From Oegoconia quadripuncta (taxonomy: Eukaryota > Arthropoda > Insecta > Lepidoptera > Autostichidae), in assembly GCA_949316235.1 (NCBI GenBank), contig OX438754.1, positions 8,293,501 through 8,357,500 on the forward strand: DNA of 64,000 nucleotides. Direction: 5' to 3'. Shown here in pieces: positions 49,837-62,514 of the stretch (its first letter is position 1; every line of letters starts with the position of its first letter). The notes under the pieces are model-generated. The model saw only the letters and a list, made by a program, of their open reading frames with translations, was not told the origin of the DNA and did no database searches. The translations under genes and the position numbers were made by a program.

Positions 49837-49843
49837 GATGTAG

Positions 49844-50789
49844 GGCACTAATATTGATGCCGATGGGCACCAAATATGTGTTCTTGATCTATGGAAATCT
49901 GAAAATGAAAAGAACACACTATATATATTGTGGGAGATGGTCAGCATGCGCTCCTTCCTCTTGTCCCTTTCTTTTTGGATTTTGTTTAGCAAATAAACGC
50001 CAGGCAAGTGTATAGAAAGTCGTCTAATAATCTCCAACAAAATTCGTAAATTTATAACTATGTTAACAAATAATGAATGTGAATGAATTGTCGAGGTAGA
50101 ATTCGAATCGAGAAGTGAAGCTACCGCGTTTTAGTTCGTCGCAGATTCATAGCGGTAAAAAAAAAGTTTTCGTAGCCTGCCGATAGAGGGCGCGCGAACA
50201 TATGTAATGTTAAATATGGTTGTAACTAAAAGGTTTGTGACATGATAGGTGGCATAAAACGACAAAGAGTAATCGTCAAACTCAAGTAATTCGAGTAGTA
50301 GATTTAAATAATTAAATATTTTGGTAATTCTTTTTTGGATTGCAAAGTTTTACAAGGGATTGCAGGTTAATGTAGTGTTTGTAGATACCTAATATAATAA
50401 ATGCGAAAATTGGGAAAATGTTTCTAATTCAATAACAAAGCAAAACCTCAACGGATTAAAATGAAATTTGGTAAATAGATGCGACTATGTCGTCGATTAA
50501 TGGTTAGGCAAAATGTTTCAAGGTAAAATTAAAAAAAAATATATAATATTATTTTATTTCATTATTTGTTTAAATTCAGATCGAGGCATTTAGTTGTTCA
50601 TATTTTCTCAATCGTTTTCAATTTTGTTTTTGAACTTCTACCTATTCATCACACTTGATATTTATCATAGTTTACTCTTTTTGTATATTTAAATATAATT
50701 ATCGTCATGTAAAAGTTAATATCTTTGGAAACCTGTGTTCACAGTAATAGTAGAAATCGGTAGAAACTTTGATAGTACTTTAGGAGATT
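49844..50789. other. region between mir-10 and the candidate terminal exon
   Basis: No gene is seen. A GC-richer patch lies at 50085-50210 (TTCGAATCGAGAAGTGAAGC, GATAGAGGGCGCGCGAAC). Confidence 0.45.
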
Positions 50790-51055
50790 GTATAAATAAA
50801 ATTATGAATTTATTATTACACTTTAAATTATACTGCATTCATATAGGTAGTTTTAGCTCGACTTTAGTTGTGATTACGTAATAGGAATATTTGGGAAAAT
50901 CTAGAACAATTTAATCAAGCAGGGTATCAAAGTTATCAAATCTGTTTATAGAATAAACTATTTAAATTTTCATAGAATGGAAAAAAAGGATAAATGAATA
51001 AGAAACTTCTCTAATGGTTGAGGCGGGACTAAGGCTGTGTTGCTCCATCCTCCAA
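50790..51055 (-). other. candidate terminal exon (minus strand)
   Basis: The minus strand has a textbook acceptor: a long T-rich run ending TTTTTAATTTCAG, then TTGGAGGATGGAGC. No usable donor follows, and an AATAAA lies at 50814-50809, so it looks like a last exon of about 250 bases. Depending on the incoming phase the tail would read LEDGATQP-stop or GGWSNTALVPPQPLEKFL and on to a stop. It starts 1.2 kb upstream of mir-10. Read-through to AATAAA hexamers near 49 kb would place mir-10 in the same exon. Confidence 0.42.
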
Positions 51056-51861
51056 CTGAAATTAAAAAGAAACAAAAATTAATAACATATTAAAACAGAT
51101 AATGCCTAGGTGATAGGTACCTATTATGATGACCATATTTAGAGCAAATTGACAAAGCACCCATCCATTATAATTGAGAATAGTGCTGTCGTCAGGTGCT
51201 GGAATTTTTTATCGATAAACTTATAAAATCACATCGTCGTTACCTATACAATGAAGCAGCCGACAGTAGCCTAACTGTCGTAATCGATCATCATAATTGT
51301 GGCAGTCTATCCACAGTGGAGGCGTAAAATAAACATGGAACACAAGTGGAGGACGCTCATGTTTGAACTACCTTACACAATGTCCACTGATGAGTAATTG
51401 TTAAGTCGTGATCACATTTCTGTGACAAGGTGGAAAGTGACACTTAAAGTGAAAGCGTAGGACAAACCATTTAGAGTCATCTACATCTTAAAGGAAATAT
51501 ATGGTTTAAAGTTTAAACAATGCTTTTTAGCTAGTATATGCTAATAAATGTTCAACAATACTTGTTGAAAAATGCCTAATAGTATCTATGGCATTTCGCA
51601 ATTGTTGCATCACGATGAGTAATCATTACGAACACGTCAGTACTTTACACCTTTTTATTGTTTTTCGGAACACAAACATAAATATTCCACTTGTAATTTC
51701 GGTACTTTAATACTATGAGTGATATAAGATTTTATGTACCTATATTTTAGGGATTTTTAAAAGAGCAACATCAAAAAGAGACAATATATTCTAGTAAATG
51801 TGTATCTCTAGGCTTATAAATAACACTAATAAAAAAAACTGGTCTCGACCTTCTTTCTTAC

Positions 51862-52094
51862 ATGGAGATTTATTCTAATGAGTTCATCGTGGTTTATCTT
51901 GCGCGTCACTATGTCTGAGCTCGCGAATTCGCCGGTTGATTCGCCAACCTTGGCGCAACGAGGCCGCCATCCGCTCGACGGCGGCGGCGCGGCGGATTCA
52001 AGTGGGTCACCAGGGGACACGCATGCGCTCCGGACACGAGCAATGAGCGCCGCCCCCGGCCTGGGACCGAATGAATGGTAATGGCAGACCCCCA
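51862..52094 (-). other. CpG-rich candidate exon (minus strand) with open frames on both strands
   Basis: This 233-base block is rich in CpG and stands out from its AT-rich surroundings. On the minus strand it can be bounded by TATATACAG at its 5' edge and by CTCCAT before GTAAGAAAG at its 3' edge. A minus frame is open throughout (it includes FGPRPGAALIARVRSACV), a second minus frame is open for most of it, and a plus frame from an ATG at 51878 encodes 67 residues (MSSSWFILRVTMSELANSP and onward). Open frames in three readings of a GC-rich block are expected by chance, so coding status and strand are unsettled. It may also be an alternative promoter for mir-10, whose hairpin is 2 kb downstream. 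Confidence 0.35.
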
Positions 52095-55000
52095 CTGTAT
52101 ATATGTACCACCATATCCTGACCTCCCTTTAACATACAATTTTCAAAAGCCCTAACACCGCACGGAGCTCTTTTAAGTTTGGACGTGAAAACAAGCAGCT
52201 GTTGGGCAAATCTGTTGAGTGTTCAGCCCACTAGTTGCTAAACTCTTAGTATTTAATTTGATCCAATGTATGTGTGGGCACTTCATTATTGTTAGTTATT
52301 TTATTAATATTACCTACCACCTACTATACATTATACGCCTGTAATTTTATCTAGGACGAGTACATAACAGAAATTCTACGAAAGCCTATTGTGTGAAATT
52401 AAAATTTACGTTTATTGGTCTTTTAATTATGATAATAGTAAATAAACAAATTAATTGTATCAACCAATTCCAAGAAAGATAAAGAATTACTTTGATACTC
52501 GAAAGAGAAGCAAACGTTTCCAAAGATTCTATTCAACTTTTCAAATAGTCAAGACTGGTTTACAAATACGAAAAACCCAACGTTTCGTTTCATACGTATC
52601 AACATGAGAATTATTTATGAGAACCGCAAAGTTTTCTCACTTCCTTTATGTACGTTCTTTCCCTCCACTTTATTTCTTGTATTCTTGACGTAACTGAAAG
52701 CTGTACTAAATTTTTATGAAACAAAAGCTTCCATAAAAACATTGAATAATTTACCGATTAAACGAAATGAAAAGTACTGTAACGAAAAACGAAACCTATT
52801 CGGTTTGTATACTGGTATTTGCTATCATTAATCTTTTCAAAACCGGATTCCATAAGCGATGTAACTTGACGATAACAAAGAACTGGTCTACATTACGCGA
52901 CACTTATGACTATGGCTAATAAAGTTTCATCTCAAACGTTCAATGAATTGTACATTAACACCACAACACAAAAATACAAACTGTTATCTCAATAGCATCT
53001 GTATCGGTTCCTGATTACGTTTGGCAAGGTCATATATAATAGTAGAAAGAGATTATTAATAGAAACTAGGCATTAATTAACTCGCTAGAGTTTTACGAGA
53101 ACACACATAGAGTAAAAGAAAATAAGCAAAAGTTTCTAGCTCCCGGTTCAACTACATTTCGCAGTCGTTAACATAAATTTCTTGCGCTCCAAAAGCGAGG
53201 CACATAATTTCTACCCTCTAGAAGCCTGCACCAACGACCTAGTTCTGCCAAATAAATCTAACTTCACGGACAGTTAGCTTTATCATTTTATTTATGGTCA
53301 AAAGCTTGATTAAATAAAGGAAAATTACAGCACTAAAGGAAACTAAAAACTCACATTTATAATTTTGCGATAAGTGCTCCAACTATAGAACCTGTATTAA
53401 CTGTAAATTAATGACGAAAAAGTTTTAATTTTAGCAAAACTGTTTCAAAAACTGAATTTGATTTCACAGAGAGCGGAGAAAACGAAGTGTTCACAACGAG
53501 AGACGATCCCGGTCTGATGTGTTCTAACACTGCGTATCGCTTGAAACTATTGGTGATGAAAACTATTAGCAGGCCACTAATTGTACGGCAGCCTACATAG
53601 ACGGCGGTAATTGCCCCATTTACACATTTTGTTAGTCCGCTCTGCATAATTGGAGCCTGTTTACACGGGAGATGATATGAATGTGCCAACCACGACCGGC
53701 ATACGGAAATTAGGAAATAATTCGAATGGAATGCCAAAACTGGAGTAGCGAGCATTGAAGCATTGTAGTGTTAATAGGCAAATTAGATTCATAATCAAAT
53801 ATTAATTTCCTATGCAAACAAATAATTTTATAAATACATGGATGTTTATGAAAAGATACACCAGACAAAAGGATCAAGTAGTCTCTTAGAATCTTTAGAG
53901 TAGGCATTACAATTCAGAAAGTTCAGAGCTTAGACTATTGATTAGTTTATCTATATTTATATATTCACATTGTTATATCCCTAAGGAGTTTTTTATTTTA
54001 ACAAAATGCTTATTTGTGTGGGATCTCATATTTGAGAATTTCAAAATTGTCACAAAAGAACCTCTGGAATCTAGTTAAATATGCGAGTACCTAAATCATG
54101 TAATGTTATAAAAATTCGTACCAAATTAAAACCAGACGATTAGGCAATTTGTGTAATATGGAGATCTGCCAAAATCATAACACATTCTTTGTGGTTATTC
54201 AAAGTTTATTTTAACTAAGCCATTTGCGAATTAAATATATTCATATCTACATCGGGAACTAAATAGACATGTTGGTGTGAAATTTTTGAACCGTTTCGCT
54301 TTGCGCTGTCTTCAAATATACTATTAATAGTCTTCAAGAAACACTATGAACTGAGATCCTCAATGACTAACATAATCTGTCTTAAAGAAATGAAGGCCTA
54401 AATTTAAAAAAATAATACAAAATTGTCCAATGACCATGATTGAATAATCCGTCCTCTCATTTTTTGAATGCGCATCTACACATGTACAGTTTCGTCATAG
54501 TCATTCAATAGGGCTGTTTTAACCCCTGGCGCAAAACGAAGGGTGTTATAACTGTTATATGTTTGAGGCCTGTATCGATGTGCGAGTCCAAAATGGCGGA
54601 ACAAGGTTGAAAATGTTTTTTATTTACTGGAAATCCGTTCTGCAGACTCAAAGATATTTGCCTTTTACCAGTGTTGTTTTGTTTATTTGAACGACATTAT
54701 TACAATAGTGAAGGTTTTCTAAATTTTTACATTATAGTTCCGTATCTAATGCTAGTATATTACCTATAAGGTTTTAGAGAATTGTATTGGATAATTGTAA
54801 TAGATATTTTCATTGGAATTAAGTACCTACTTTAATATTATAATTGTGAAGCGTTTTTAGTATAGATAATAGAGTCTGAGTCTATATTCATCTAAAGGAA
54901 ATTTGAAATACACGGGACACGTCGCACATCGCATTATCTTGTACCTGACTATATAGGTACGATTAATTTGCATTTCTTTAACTGAATGTGACACTACATG

Positions 55001-57408
55001 TCACAATGGATTTGTATCTTTTGCAGTTATTAATAGTCAGTTCACATACAAGATGTTTGCATACAGATGTCGCAACGTTATGAGTAGCATTCATGTCTTA
55101 AATTGTATGAAAATATGTACAAAGAGAGTATTTTATCAATATAAGTATCTCTTTGAAAAGATCGATCTGGAAATTTACAACAATAGTATTCTTGTCCTAC
55201 GACTTCAAAACGGAAGGATTTCGCTGTTTTTTTGTTTGGTAATAAATCCGCTCTTATAAATCTGAAATATTACGGAAACTTGTCGAACATATTTCAAATA
55301 TAATCAAACTACAAATGTGGATAGACTACAATTTAAACGCTCACCGAATAACGTTCATTCACAAGGTGGAAGGACGACCTGATGAAGGTCGCGGGAAGTC
55401 GCTGGATGCAAGCCGCCTCCAACCGGTTGCTCTGGAAATCTGTGGGGGAGCAGTGGACGTCCTCTGGCTGATATGATGGAGATAAAATAACTTTTAACTC
55501 TAATAGACACTACCTACCTACCTATTGTAGGTATGACCGTGGAAACTGGCCGGACGACGACGAACGTGAAGATCATGAACAATCATCTAACGATTGCAAA
55601 TTGATAAAACTGGATTAAGCTATTTTCGACCAATTTAACATTGTTTTTGGAATACGAACAAGATTATTAAAAAAACAGGCTAAACATCAAATAGATATTT
55701 TAGAAATCAAAAAAGCACTCCTATCGTCTCACGTTGTAGTATCTATAGTTGTTATTTTTATTAAAGTATAACTATTTGGTTTACATTATTACGTACCTCG
55801 TTTTAACAGAGATATTGGTGCCGCCCTTACACTAAAGTACTAGAATAACGAAAGCTGCTAAAAGGTTTGATGGCCGTTCAGCGCATGCCTGGTGCGGTCG
55901 CATCGCGCAGCTACCGCCGCGCAGCGTCACCGCCCCTGGATTTCGGCGACTCCATTACGTAGGTACAGACTGTACAGTCGATAGCACGACGACCTTAATA
56001 CCTACTACCAATGTAAGATGGCCGCGCGATGTTACCAGGAACGATAGAAGATAAAATTGGTCATAGAGAATGCGCTAAACGAACAGACGCAAGGAAGATT
56101 TCACCGTCCGGTAAAAATCAATTTAGAGATTTCAATATACATTTTAACCTAGGAAAGCTTGAACGGTTTACTTAAAACAATTGTTAAACCTACAACCTTA
56201 AACTTATATACATAACTGAGCAAAACACGTTCGGCAAAAATCCTGCATGATTAGTTTTGAAAAAAAAAAATCTAAACTAAAAGGTTTCGGATAGGTATAA
56301 GTACATAATTAAATAATAATGTATAATCATAATCCGTTCGACAGGCATTACATTTGAACCTTCTTGTGTCGCTTTAAAGTTCAAAAGCGCTTAAGCGCAA
56401 ACGTGCTCGATGGAACGCAGTCTGTTAAAATAAAACTATGAAGCTAGTAAATTCTACAAGTTTTATAAATGGTATGGTAGAAATAAAATTCATCAGAACG
56501 GAGGACTCCATTTACCAAATGCGTATATCCAAAGTATATCCTGATATAAATAAATTGTCTTTATTCAACTCAATTATTTCATTATGGATAAACGTCCTTA
56601 GCTCCCAAATGAAGTTAAGTAGTCTACTAACAGTATGTACTTAGTCTATAAAAATCGAGTTCAACACCTCGTGTGGCGCAGTTAAATCCATAACCGAAGC
56701 AAAAGATGTATTACTATAATCAGAAATTCCTAATTTGGTAGGTATTCTTATACCATTTTGTTGAACAGAGAGTAGTGTACTCAATGTTTACCTCTTACGT
56801 GATGCAAGAATATTTTACCACATGACTGCATACAAAGAAGTACCAAAAGCTCATGACTAATAGTAGGTACCTTTGTAGTCAAAGCGCTAATAAATGCTGG
56901 CCTAGAAAGTTTGTTCGGCTGCGAACAGTAATTATCGGGATGTTTTGTTACTACCTTTATACCCGAACCATAAACGCTATTGTCTATGATTTCTCTTTGC
57001 CCTTTTAACACTATTATTTTATTATCTTTTAGAAATAATAACTTTTGAATTATAAAATGTTATACTTTATTTTGTTTTCTAAGGTATTAGATGTTTGCAA
57101 AGATTCGCATAACAGCAAGATTTATTGTGTTTAAATAAAGGACAAATAATGTAGTGTAAAAATATGGACACGCAGATTGTAAGAAAAAATTTGTGCATTC
57201 TACAAAATTAAGAATTGTAAGAATTATAACAATTAGCTCCAAGTGAATTCAGCAAAAGTTATTTAATCAATCCGGAATTAATTAATAATTTAAACTTGAA
57301 TAGGGCAATGCCAATTCATTTTATTTTTGGCAACCTATAGGTAATTATCACAGAATAACTCACATTTGTAACGTTACTTATAATTAATATTAACATTAAA
57401 ATACTTAC
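52095..57408. other. presumed intron or intergenic DNA
   Basis: It contains the RTE fragment at 55362 and a CpG-rich patch at 55870-56030 with GATGGCCGCGCG. The 115-codon minus frame at 53408-53755 has no recognisable domain and starts in AT-rich DNA. Confidence 0.45.
55362..55487 (+). pseudogene. RTE LINE 3' end fragment
   Basis: Reading as W-K-D-D-L-M-K-V-A-G-S-R-W-M-Q-A-A, it ends with GGGGGAGCAGTGGACGTCCT and CTGATATGATGGAGA. It lacks about 18 bases just before GCAGTGG compared with the family. Confidence 0.75.
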
Positions 57409-57463
57409 GATTAGATGAGATCCTTGTAGCTGATGTTGACGTCGATTATCTAAATGACAGCAT
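57409..57463 (-). other. candidate 55-bp internal exon (minus strand)
   Basis: The minus strand reads ATAATCTTTTCAG, then a 55-base segment, then GTAAGTATT. Both sites are strong. One frame is open (CCHLDNRRQHQLQGSHLI after one spare base). The other two frames contain stops. It lies between the 63.2-kb and 51-kb candidate exons in the same orientation. I infer an exon of the same transcript; I do not recognise the peptide. Confidence 0.45.
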
Positions 57464-57539
57464 CTGAAAAGATTATGAAACAAATTTTAAAAAAATTAAC
57501 TTCAGTAAGAAAATCTTTAAAGCTTCCAATGATTGAAAC

Positions 57540-57740
57540 GAACATTGTTCACCCCGCCTGATACGCGCCAAACTGGCGTTGACAGTCCCGGCAAACATGG
57601 CGGCCACTCGAGTGAGAAGCGGAAATACACGAATTACTGCGAGTAAGAGAGGATAGAATAATATTCACAACTCGCGTGCGAAAACGAGACGCACGATAGG
57701 TCCTGGTTGCTCAAACATAGAGAGAGATAACGATATCGAA
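57540..57740. promoter_or_regulatory. CpG-rich block with Pho/YY1-type and GAGA motifs
   Basis: The block contains AACATGGCGGCC (57595-57606, a strong YY1/Pleiohomeotic-type site), TTGACAG (57579-57585) and a GAGAGAGA run (57720-57727). Pho sites and GAGA sites together are typical of fly Polycomb response elements and of some promoters. On the plus strand an ATG in good context (57597) opens MAATRVRSGNTRITA before a possible donor GTAAGA at 57643, so this may equally be a plus-strand first exon. The function is inferred from motifs only. Confidence 0.3.
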
Positions 57741-59430
57741 TTTGACAGTCGAGTGAAAGGATAGGAATCTCTTCTAAACGGTTTTAGGGTGGAGCTGTCT
57801 GGACTTTCGGGTCGGCACGCAGATGGTAACAAAAAGGGACTAGTCGGGATCGGGGCTAAAATTTGGGCATAAATTGAACGACATTTTTGCCACATTGCTG
57901 TGAGGTCGTTTGGGCAATATAACAAAAGGAAGGAAAATAATTCTGAGCTTCGTGTATAATATAGTAATAAATATAGTTAGGTTTAAAAAAGGGTTTTTGC
58001 AAAACCAGTTAGAGGTATTCATCCAGATCCGTCGTTGTACCGTTTATACCTATTAACAATGCATGATATTCTCTTTCATCATCATGCGAAATTATTTAAG
58101 CTCTGCGGCAAAACACATTTTGTATTACTGAATTACTTGTATTCAAGTCACGGGGTCACTCACATGAAATTTATTGCTAGCTTCCTGCTGCTTTATGAAA
58201 CTTCGTCTTTCTTCCAAACCAAATTCTCCCTTACAAAATTTGCCTCTAGCTTTGTTTTATAAATATCTATAGAAAAGTGTCTTATGTTATTAATGTAGTA
58301 GGCACCTAATCAACGATCATTGATCACGCGAGAATGATGAGAACTAAGTAATTTCCTTAGATAAGATTATAACGATTTTTCATATAATTTATTGCCGCAG
58401 TTTGAACAGCTATTTCATAAATAAGTTAGGATGTACCACTTCCATTGATAATTAATTTTATGTAACATCGTGATTAACAATTTATTATGTTAACCTGATT
58501 CCCGTACGAGATTTGCTTAGTTATTATCTCCCAGATAAGAGATTAACATGGCGGAAGCTGCCATATCATGTGTTTGCTCAGTTTATATTTTGGTATCAAC
58601 ATAGATTAAAGCTGTATATTGTTTGTCACCTATATATAACAGGTAGCTGCTGATAAAATTTTATTTAACTAAGATAGCTCGGATTACCGTCTTGGAGATT
58701 GCTCCCCTCGTTCCCATCTTCAATTTACGAGCATATTTCGTAAAAAACATGATTAGAAAATAAACTTACGATAGGGGATTACGAAACAGCTAACAGATTC
58801 GACGTGATCAGACCGTGAATGGAACATGAAGATATCGATCAATACTCTATTTTCTGCTCATATAAAATAGGCTGATATTACATGTGGGATGGTATTCCAA
58901 TACTTTGGGAGCTGCGGTCATATAAAATTGAATTTATTAACGAAAAAGGGAATGTTCAGGTTTCAGTAAGACGGCAGAGGAATATCAATGAGTTTTGAGA
59001 TGCCATCACGAAAGATATATAACGAGACAATAAAGATACCCATATAATAGAGAACTAGATCACAATAACATCCTAAAACTGTTGTATCGTATTTACTGAA
59101 GTAGAAGTACTAAGAATAATTTAAAGTAGCTAATCTCATTTTGTGTCGCGTGTACCTACTTAATTAACTTTTGTAGGTGCAAAATCCACGACTTTCGACC
59201 CGTTTTGCTTTACCTACTGAAGGAGGCTTGAGAAGTTGTCGTCGTTTGCTTAAATATAGCAACACAGATGACGATCATCAAGAAGCTGCAATTCCATATT
59301 TAATATTTACCTATAACCTGAACTATATATATAACACATGGCAAATAAATAATAAATTAATAGAAATTGATATTCGTAAAAACTTTCATAAATCTCTACC
59401 TATTATTATATGCTTTCAGATGAAAGAGTC

Positions 59431-59458
59431 CATCTAACATGGAACATCTAACATGGAA
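59431..59458. repeat. tandem duplication, 14 bp x 2
   Basis: CATCTAACATGGAA is present twice in direct succession without mismatch. Confidence 0.95.
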
Positions 59459-61270
59459 ATCTAAATGCAGTATATGCAGATGGCAACAACGCTACAATCA
59501 TTGATGCTATTATCCACTTATAAACCATTGGTTCCATCCTGGACCTCACACAACTGTATATTATCTTTAAATCTTTGCTGAGACTAATTTAGTAGTCGTC
59601 CACCTAATTTTTTGGGTTGTATACCTCAAGAGGTAAAAATGGGACCGTTATAGGGATCTCTTTGTTGTCCGTCTATACATTTCTCAGGTATCAAGTTGAA
59701 AGCCCTGCTCTGTAATAAATTTAAGTTATTAACTCAGATCAATAAAGAGAATATTAGAAGGGGTCCAACACGTATTCGCATGTTAACTGGTGCAGTGTCT
59801 GATCATCAAATCCTATAAGTTACTTCCCGTTGATCTAGAATTTTGAAATTTGTCATGTAGGAAAGATTCATGCGCAAACAAAGAAAAAATCCGAAAATAG
59901 ATACATTTTAATTTTATGTGAAATTATAACCAGAGTTAATTTTGCAATTTCTATAGATATCTATCTATATTGTCTAAATATTTGGTATTTTGTCAGTGGT
60001 GAGGCCTTTTCCATTCGATAGGCCTTTATTAAGTAAAAGAATTCGGTTTCGATTGTATTAGATGAATTTCGGTTTTGGCGTCATATGCTTGTTATTTATG
60101 CGTTGCCTTTAAAATGATTTCTTTCAAACAAAATTCTGATGACTCAAAGAGTATTATTTTATTATTCAGAAAGAAATTGAGTATCCCCACATTGAAAGAG
60201 AATCCTGCGACACGCGATCACTGAGAACACATTATTTATTTACAGACCAGTTTATAAACTTTGAAAGTTTAATGACAATGAAAATAACTCAGGCAAGTAA
60301 TAAAATAGGCAACTAACTACATTAATTTTGATATAGTCTTGTCACGCAACTTATCCTGCTTAGTCTCCAATTCAAGTTTGCGATTCCCTAGGCAACTAGT
60401 TGCAGAGGTTAGTAATATTATTAGCACAATTTACTAGGTAAGTATTACTGGATATTTGATCCGACAGATAGGTAATAAAAAATAATCGTTTATTTCAAAT
60501 ATGTAAGAAAATTACTTCGATAATAATCGTGATATCAACTTAACTGTACCTATATATACACTCTTACGGTGTATCTGATTCAAATACAAAATTGTACATT
60601 AAAGAAATGCTAAAGAGTATAGGCCTATGTCTTTTTCAGATAGGTAGGTATTATGTAACTAATCATTAGTTAAGCAAAATTTTCTTAATATAAGGTGTAT
60701 TTGATGAGGTAAGTGTTGATTTGTCAACCGCCGCTAATGGTGAAAAGGGGAGACAGAAAGGTCAGACCTTTTTGATATCACGCATTAACATGCATAAAAG
60801 GAGAAATCAGAATATTATCAAAGTGCCACCACGGTTCCGCACATGCGTACTAGCGAGACCGATATCGACGGGCTTCGAGGCGTTCCGCCTCGCGCAGACT
60901 CCAGACTGCCTCGATAACGTAAATAATACAATAAAAATAATACAATCCCACTCGATTTGAATGTCTTCTACTCTTGGTAGGTTTGGTGGAGTCAGCTTGA
61001 TGGACTGTTACGACCGATCCCTTGACACGAGACGAGATCGTTTCGACTATATACGATTTTTTTACGAGGACAGTATAATTGATGGCTGTTGTGTTGACCC
61101 TATAGCAACGGGAGTTAGTATCAATATTGACAAAGCTTCACTAGACATCTTTGTGTAATGTCTTTTGGGAATATTTTATACCGTTCCCAGTCACGTCGCC
61201 ATTTTGAGTATCGAATCGATATTTAACGCAATCTCTCGACATATATTACAAATTCCTGTTTTCATAATAT

Positions 61271-61358
61271 AATTCGCCATGTAAGGACTATAATTCGCCA
61301 TGTATATGTATTACGTAGAAGACAAAGAATTCGCCATGTACCTAGGTACATGGCGAAT
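61271..61358. repeat. AATTCGCCATGTA motif array with a 30-bp palindrome
   Basis: The 13-mer AATTCGCCATGTA occurs at 61271, 61292 and 61328. The third copy plus an inverted partner makes a perfect 30-bp palindrome (61329-61358) centred on CCTAGG. Confidence 0.85.
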
Positions 61359-62295
61359 ACATGTATATAGGTACTATTGGTAAGTAGGTACGACCGAGGT
61401 GAGTCAAAATAGGAAAGATGTCAGGATTAGCTTGATAGAAAGAGTGATAAACAAGGATGTGCTCAATAGAGCAATCGAAAAGAGACTCATTTAAAACGAT
61501 ACAGACTAGAAGGTAGAAGCAAAGCCAAATTTAAGAAACGAGCGCTGTATTTAGGAAAGATTTGTCTCAGAAGCACTGACTTAACAGTCGAAATTGTTTA
61601 TTTCACTAATTTGAAGTTCCTATAGGTTGTTTAATTAATCATCTGTCGTGTTAAATTCACCCGAAGTAGCAGTAGATTGCTAACAAGAAATAAAATTAAT
61701 TAACGAAATTTTTCACAAACTATGCTACACCACATTCGAAGAAATAAGTAGGTATATATATAATATGTAGATAAAACGTTTATTTGCATGTTATAGAAAC
61801 ACATAGAAAAATACTTAGTGTGTGATAGAATTATCAATAATAAACTCATTCTATGAACATTACTATTTGCTTCGAAGAACAAAGAGATTTAGGAATATTG
61901 CATCTGTAGAAAATGTAGTGTCACATCGATGATTGATATACGATTTCTTAGATATTTTAGACAGATGCAAATAGAAAAAAAATCTAGGAATTATGCGCTT
62001 AGAGCCGTCCCATAATTTGACAGTATCAGAAAAATTTCTTTACTTCAGAAAAAAATAATTAACTAAAGCACTGTTTTTCAACGTTTCCGATTAATGTATC
62101 TATATAAAAATATCCAAGGAGACGCCATCGTAATGCCGAAATGATTATGTACAGCTAATAAACTAAATTAAGGTGTACAACGAATTTTCATTTCGAAAAG
62201 GTCAGATATTTTTATTTGATACATATACCTATCACAAATAAAATAGCTGACAAAATGGAGCCGATACCTCTAAATTTGTGTATCAATTGCCTAAC

Positions 62296-62452
62296 GCTAC
62301 CACTTCTTCTTTCAGAGTCGGGGCAAGTTTACGTTTTATTGCACCAAAACGTTACAATTTTGAAGTGTACTCTTATCAGTATTGTGTTTTGTAAAATGTA
62401 TGTCCTCCTTTTGTACAATAAAGTGTATTTGTATTGTATTGTATTGTATAAC
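62296..62452 (+). repeat. LINE 3' tail with (TATTG)n, copy 1
   Basis: TTGTACAATAAAGTGTATTT followed by (GTATT)n is a LINE-type tail. A second, inverted copy of the same end is at 48141-48205. A related upstream part (AGTCGAGGCAAGTTTA) occurs at 25438. Confidence 0.62.
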
Positions 62453-62514
62453 CTCGGCTCCCGATCGGACAAATAATCAGCTACAAAGATATTTTTGTAA
62501 CGATTTGTACAAGT

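Larger units (their letters stand above)
49770..49843 (-). ncRNA. mir-10: microRNA mir-10 precursor hairpin
   Basis: This is the Hox-complex microRNA miR-10, a post-transcriptional repressor. On the minus strand the 5p arm (49836 down to 49815) begins TACCCTGTAGATCCGAAT and matches the known mature miR-10-5p throughout. The 3p arm (49800 down to 49778) begins CAAATTCGGTTCTAGAGA and matches miR-10-3p. A 14-base loop separates the arms and the flanks continue to pair, with GGTTTGTGTGG at the 3' base as in the fly precursor. The hairpin sits in a non-coding stretch. A CpG-rich block and several exon-like segments lie upstream on the same strand. In insects mir-10 lies between Deformed and Sex combs reduced, which places the window in the Hox complex. 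Identity is near certain; transcript limits are not known from sequence. Confidence 0.98.
57741..62295. other. presumed intron or intergenic DNA
   Basis: No gene is recognised. At 60670-60960 a plus-strand frame without an ATG (FDEVSVDLSTAANGEKGRQK within it) spans a good donor-like TTTGATGAG|GTAAGTG. It continues through a GC-richer patch (60840-60910). The 61.3-kb palindrome array lies here. Confidence 0.4.

Noticed and set aside
49638..50040. Protein-coding frames of 125 (plus) and 84 (minus) codons over the mir-10 locus
   Set aside because: They overlap the microRNA hairpin and flanks. Hairpin conservation explains the lack of stops, and no domain is recognisable.
53408..53755. 115-codon minus-strand gene
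   Set aside because: No recognisable domain, signal or splice context. A frame of this length is not rare in 64 kb searched in six frames.
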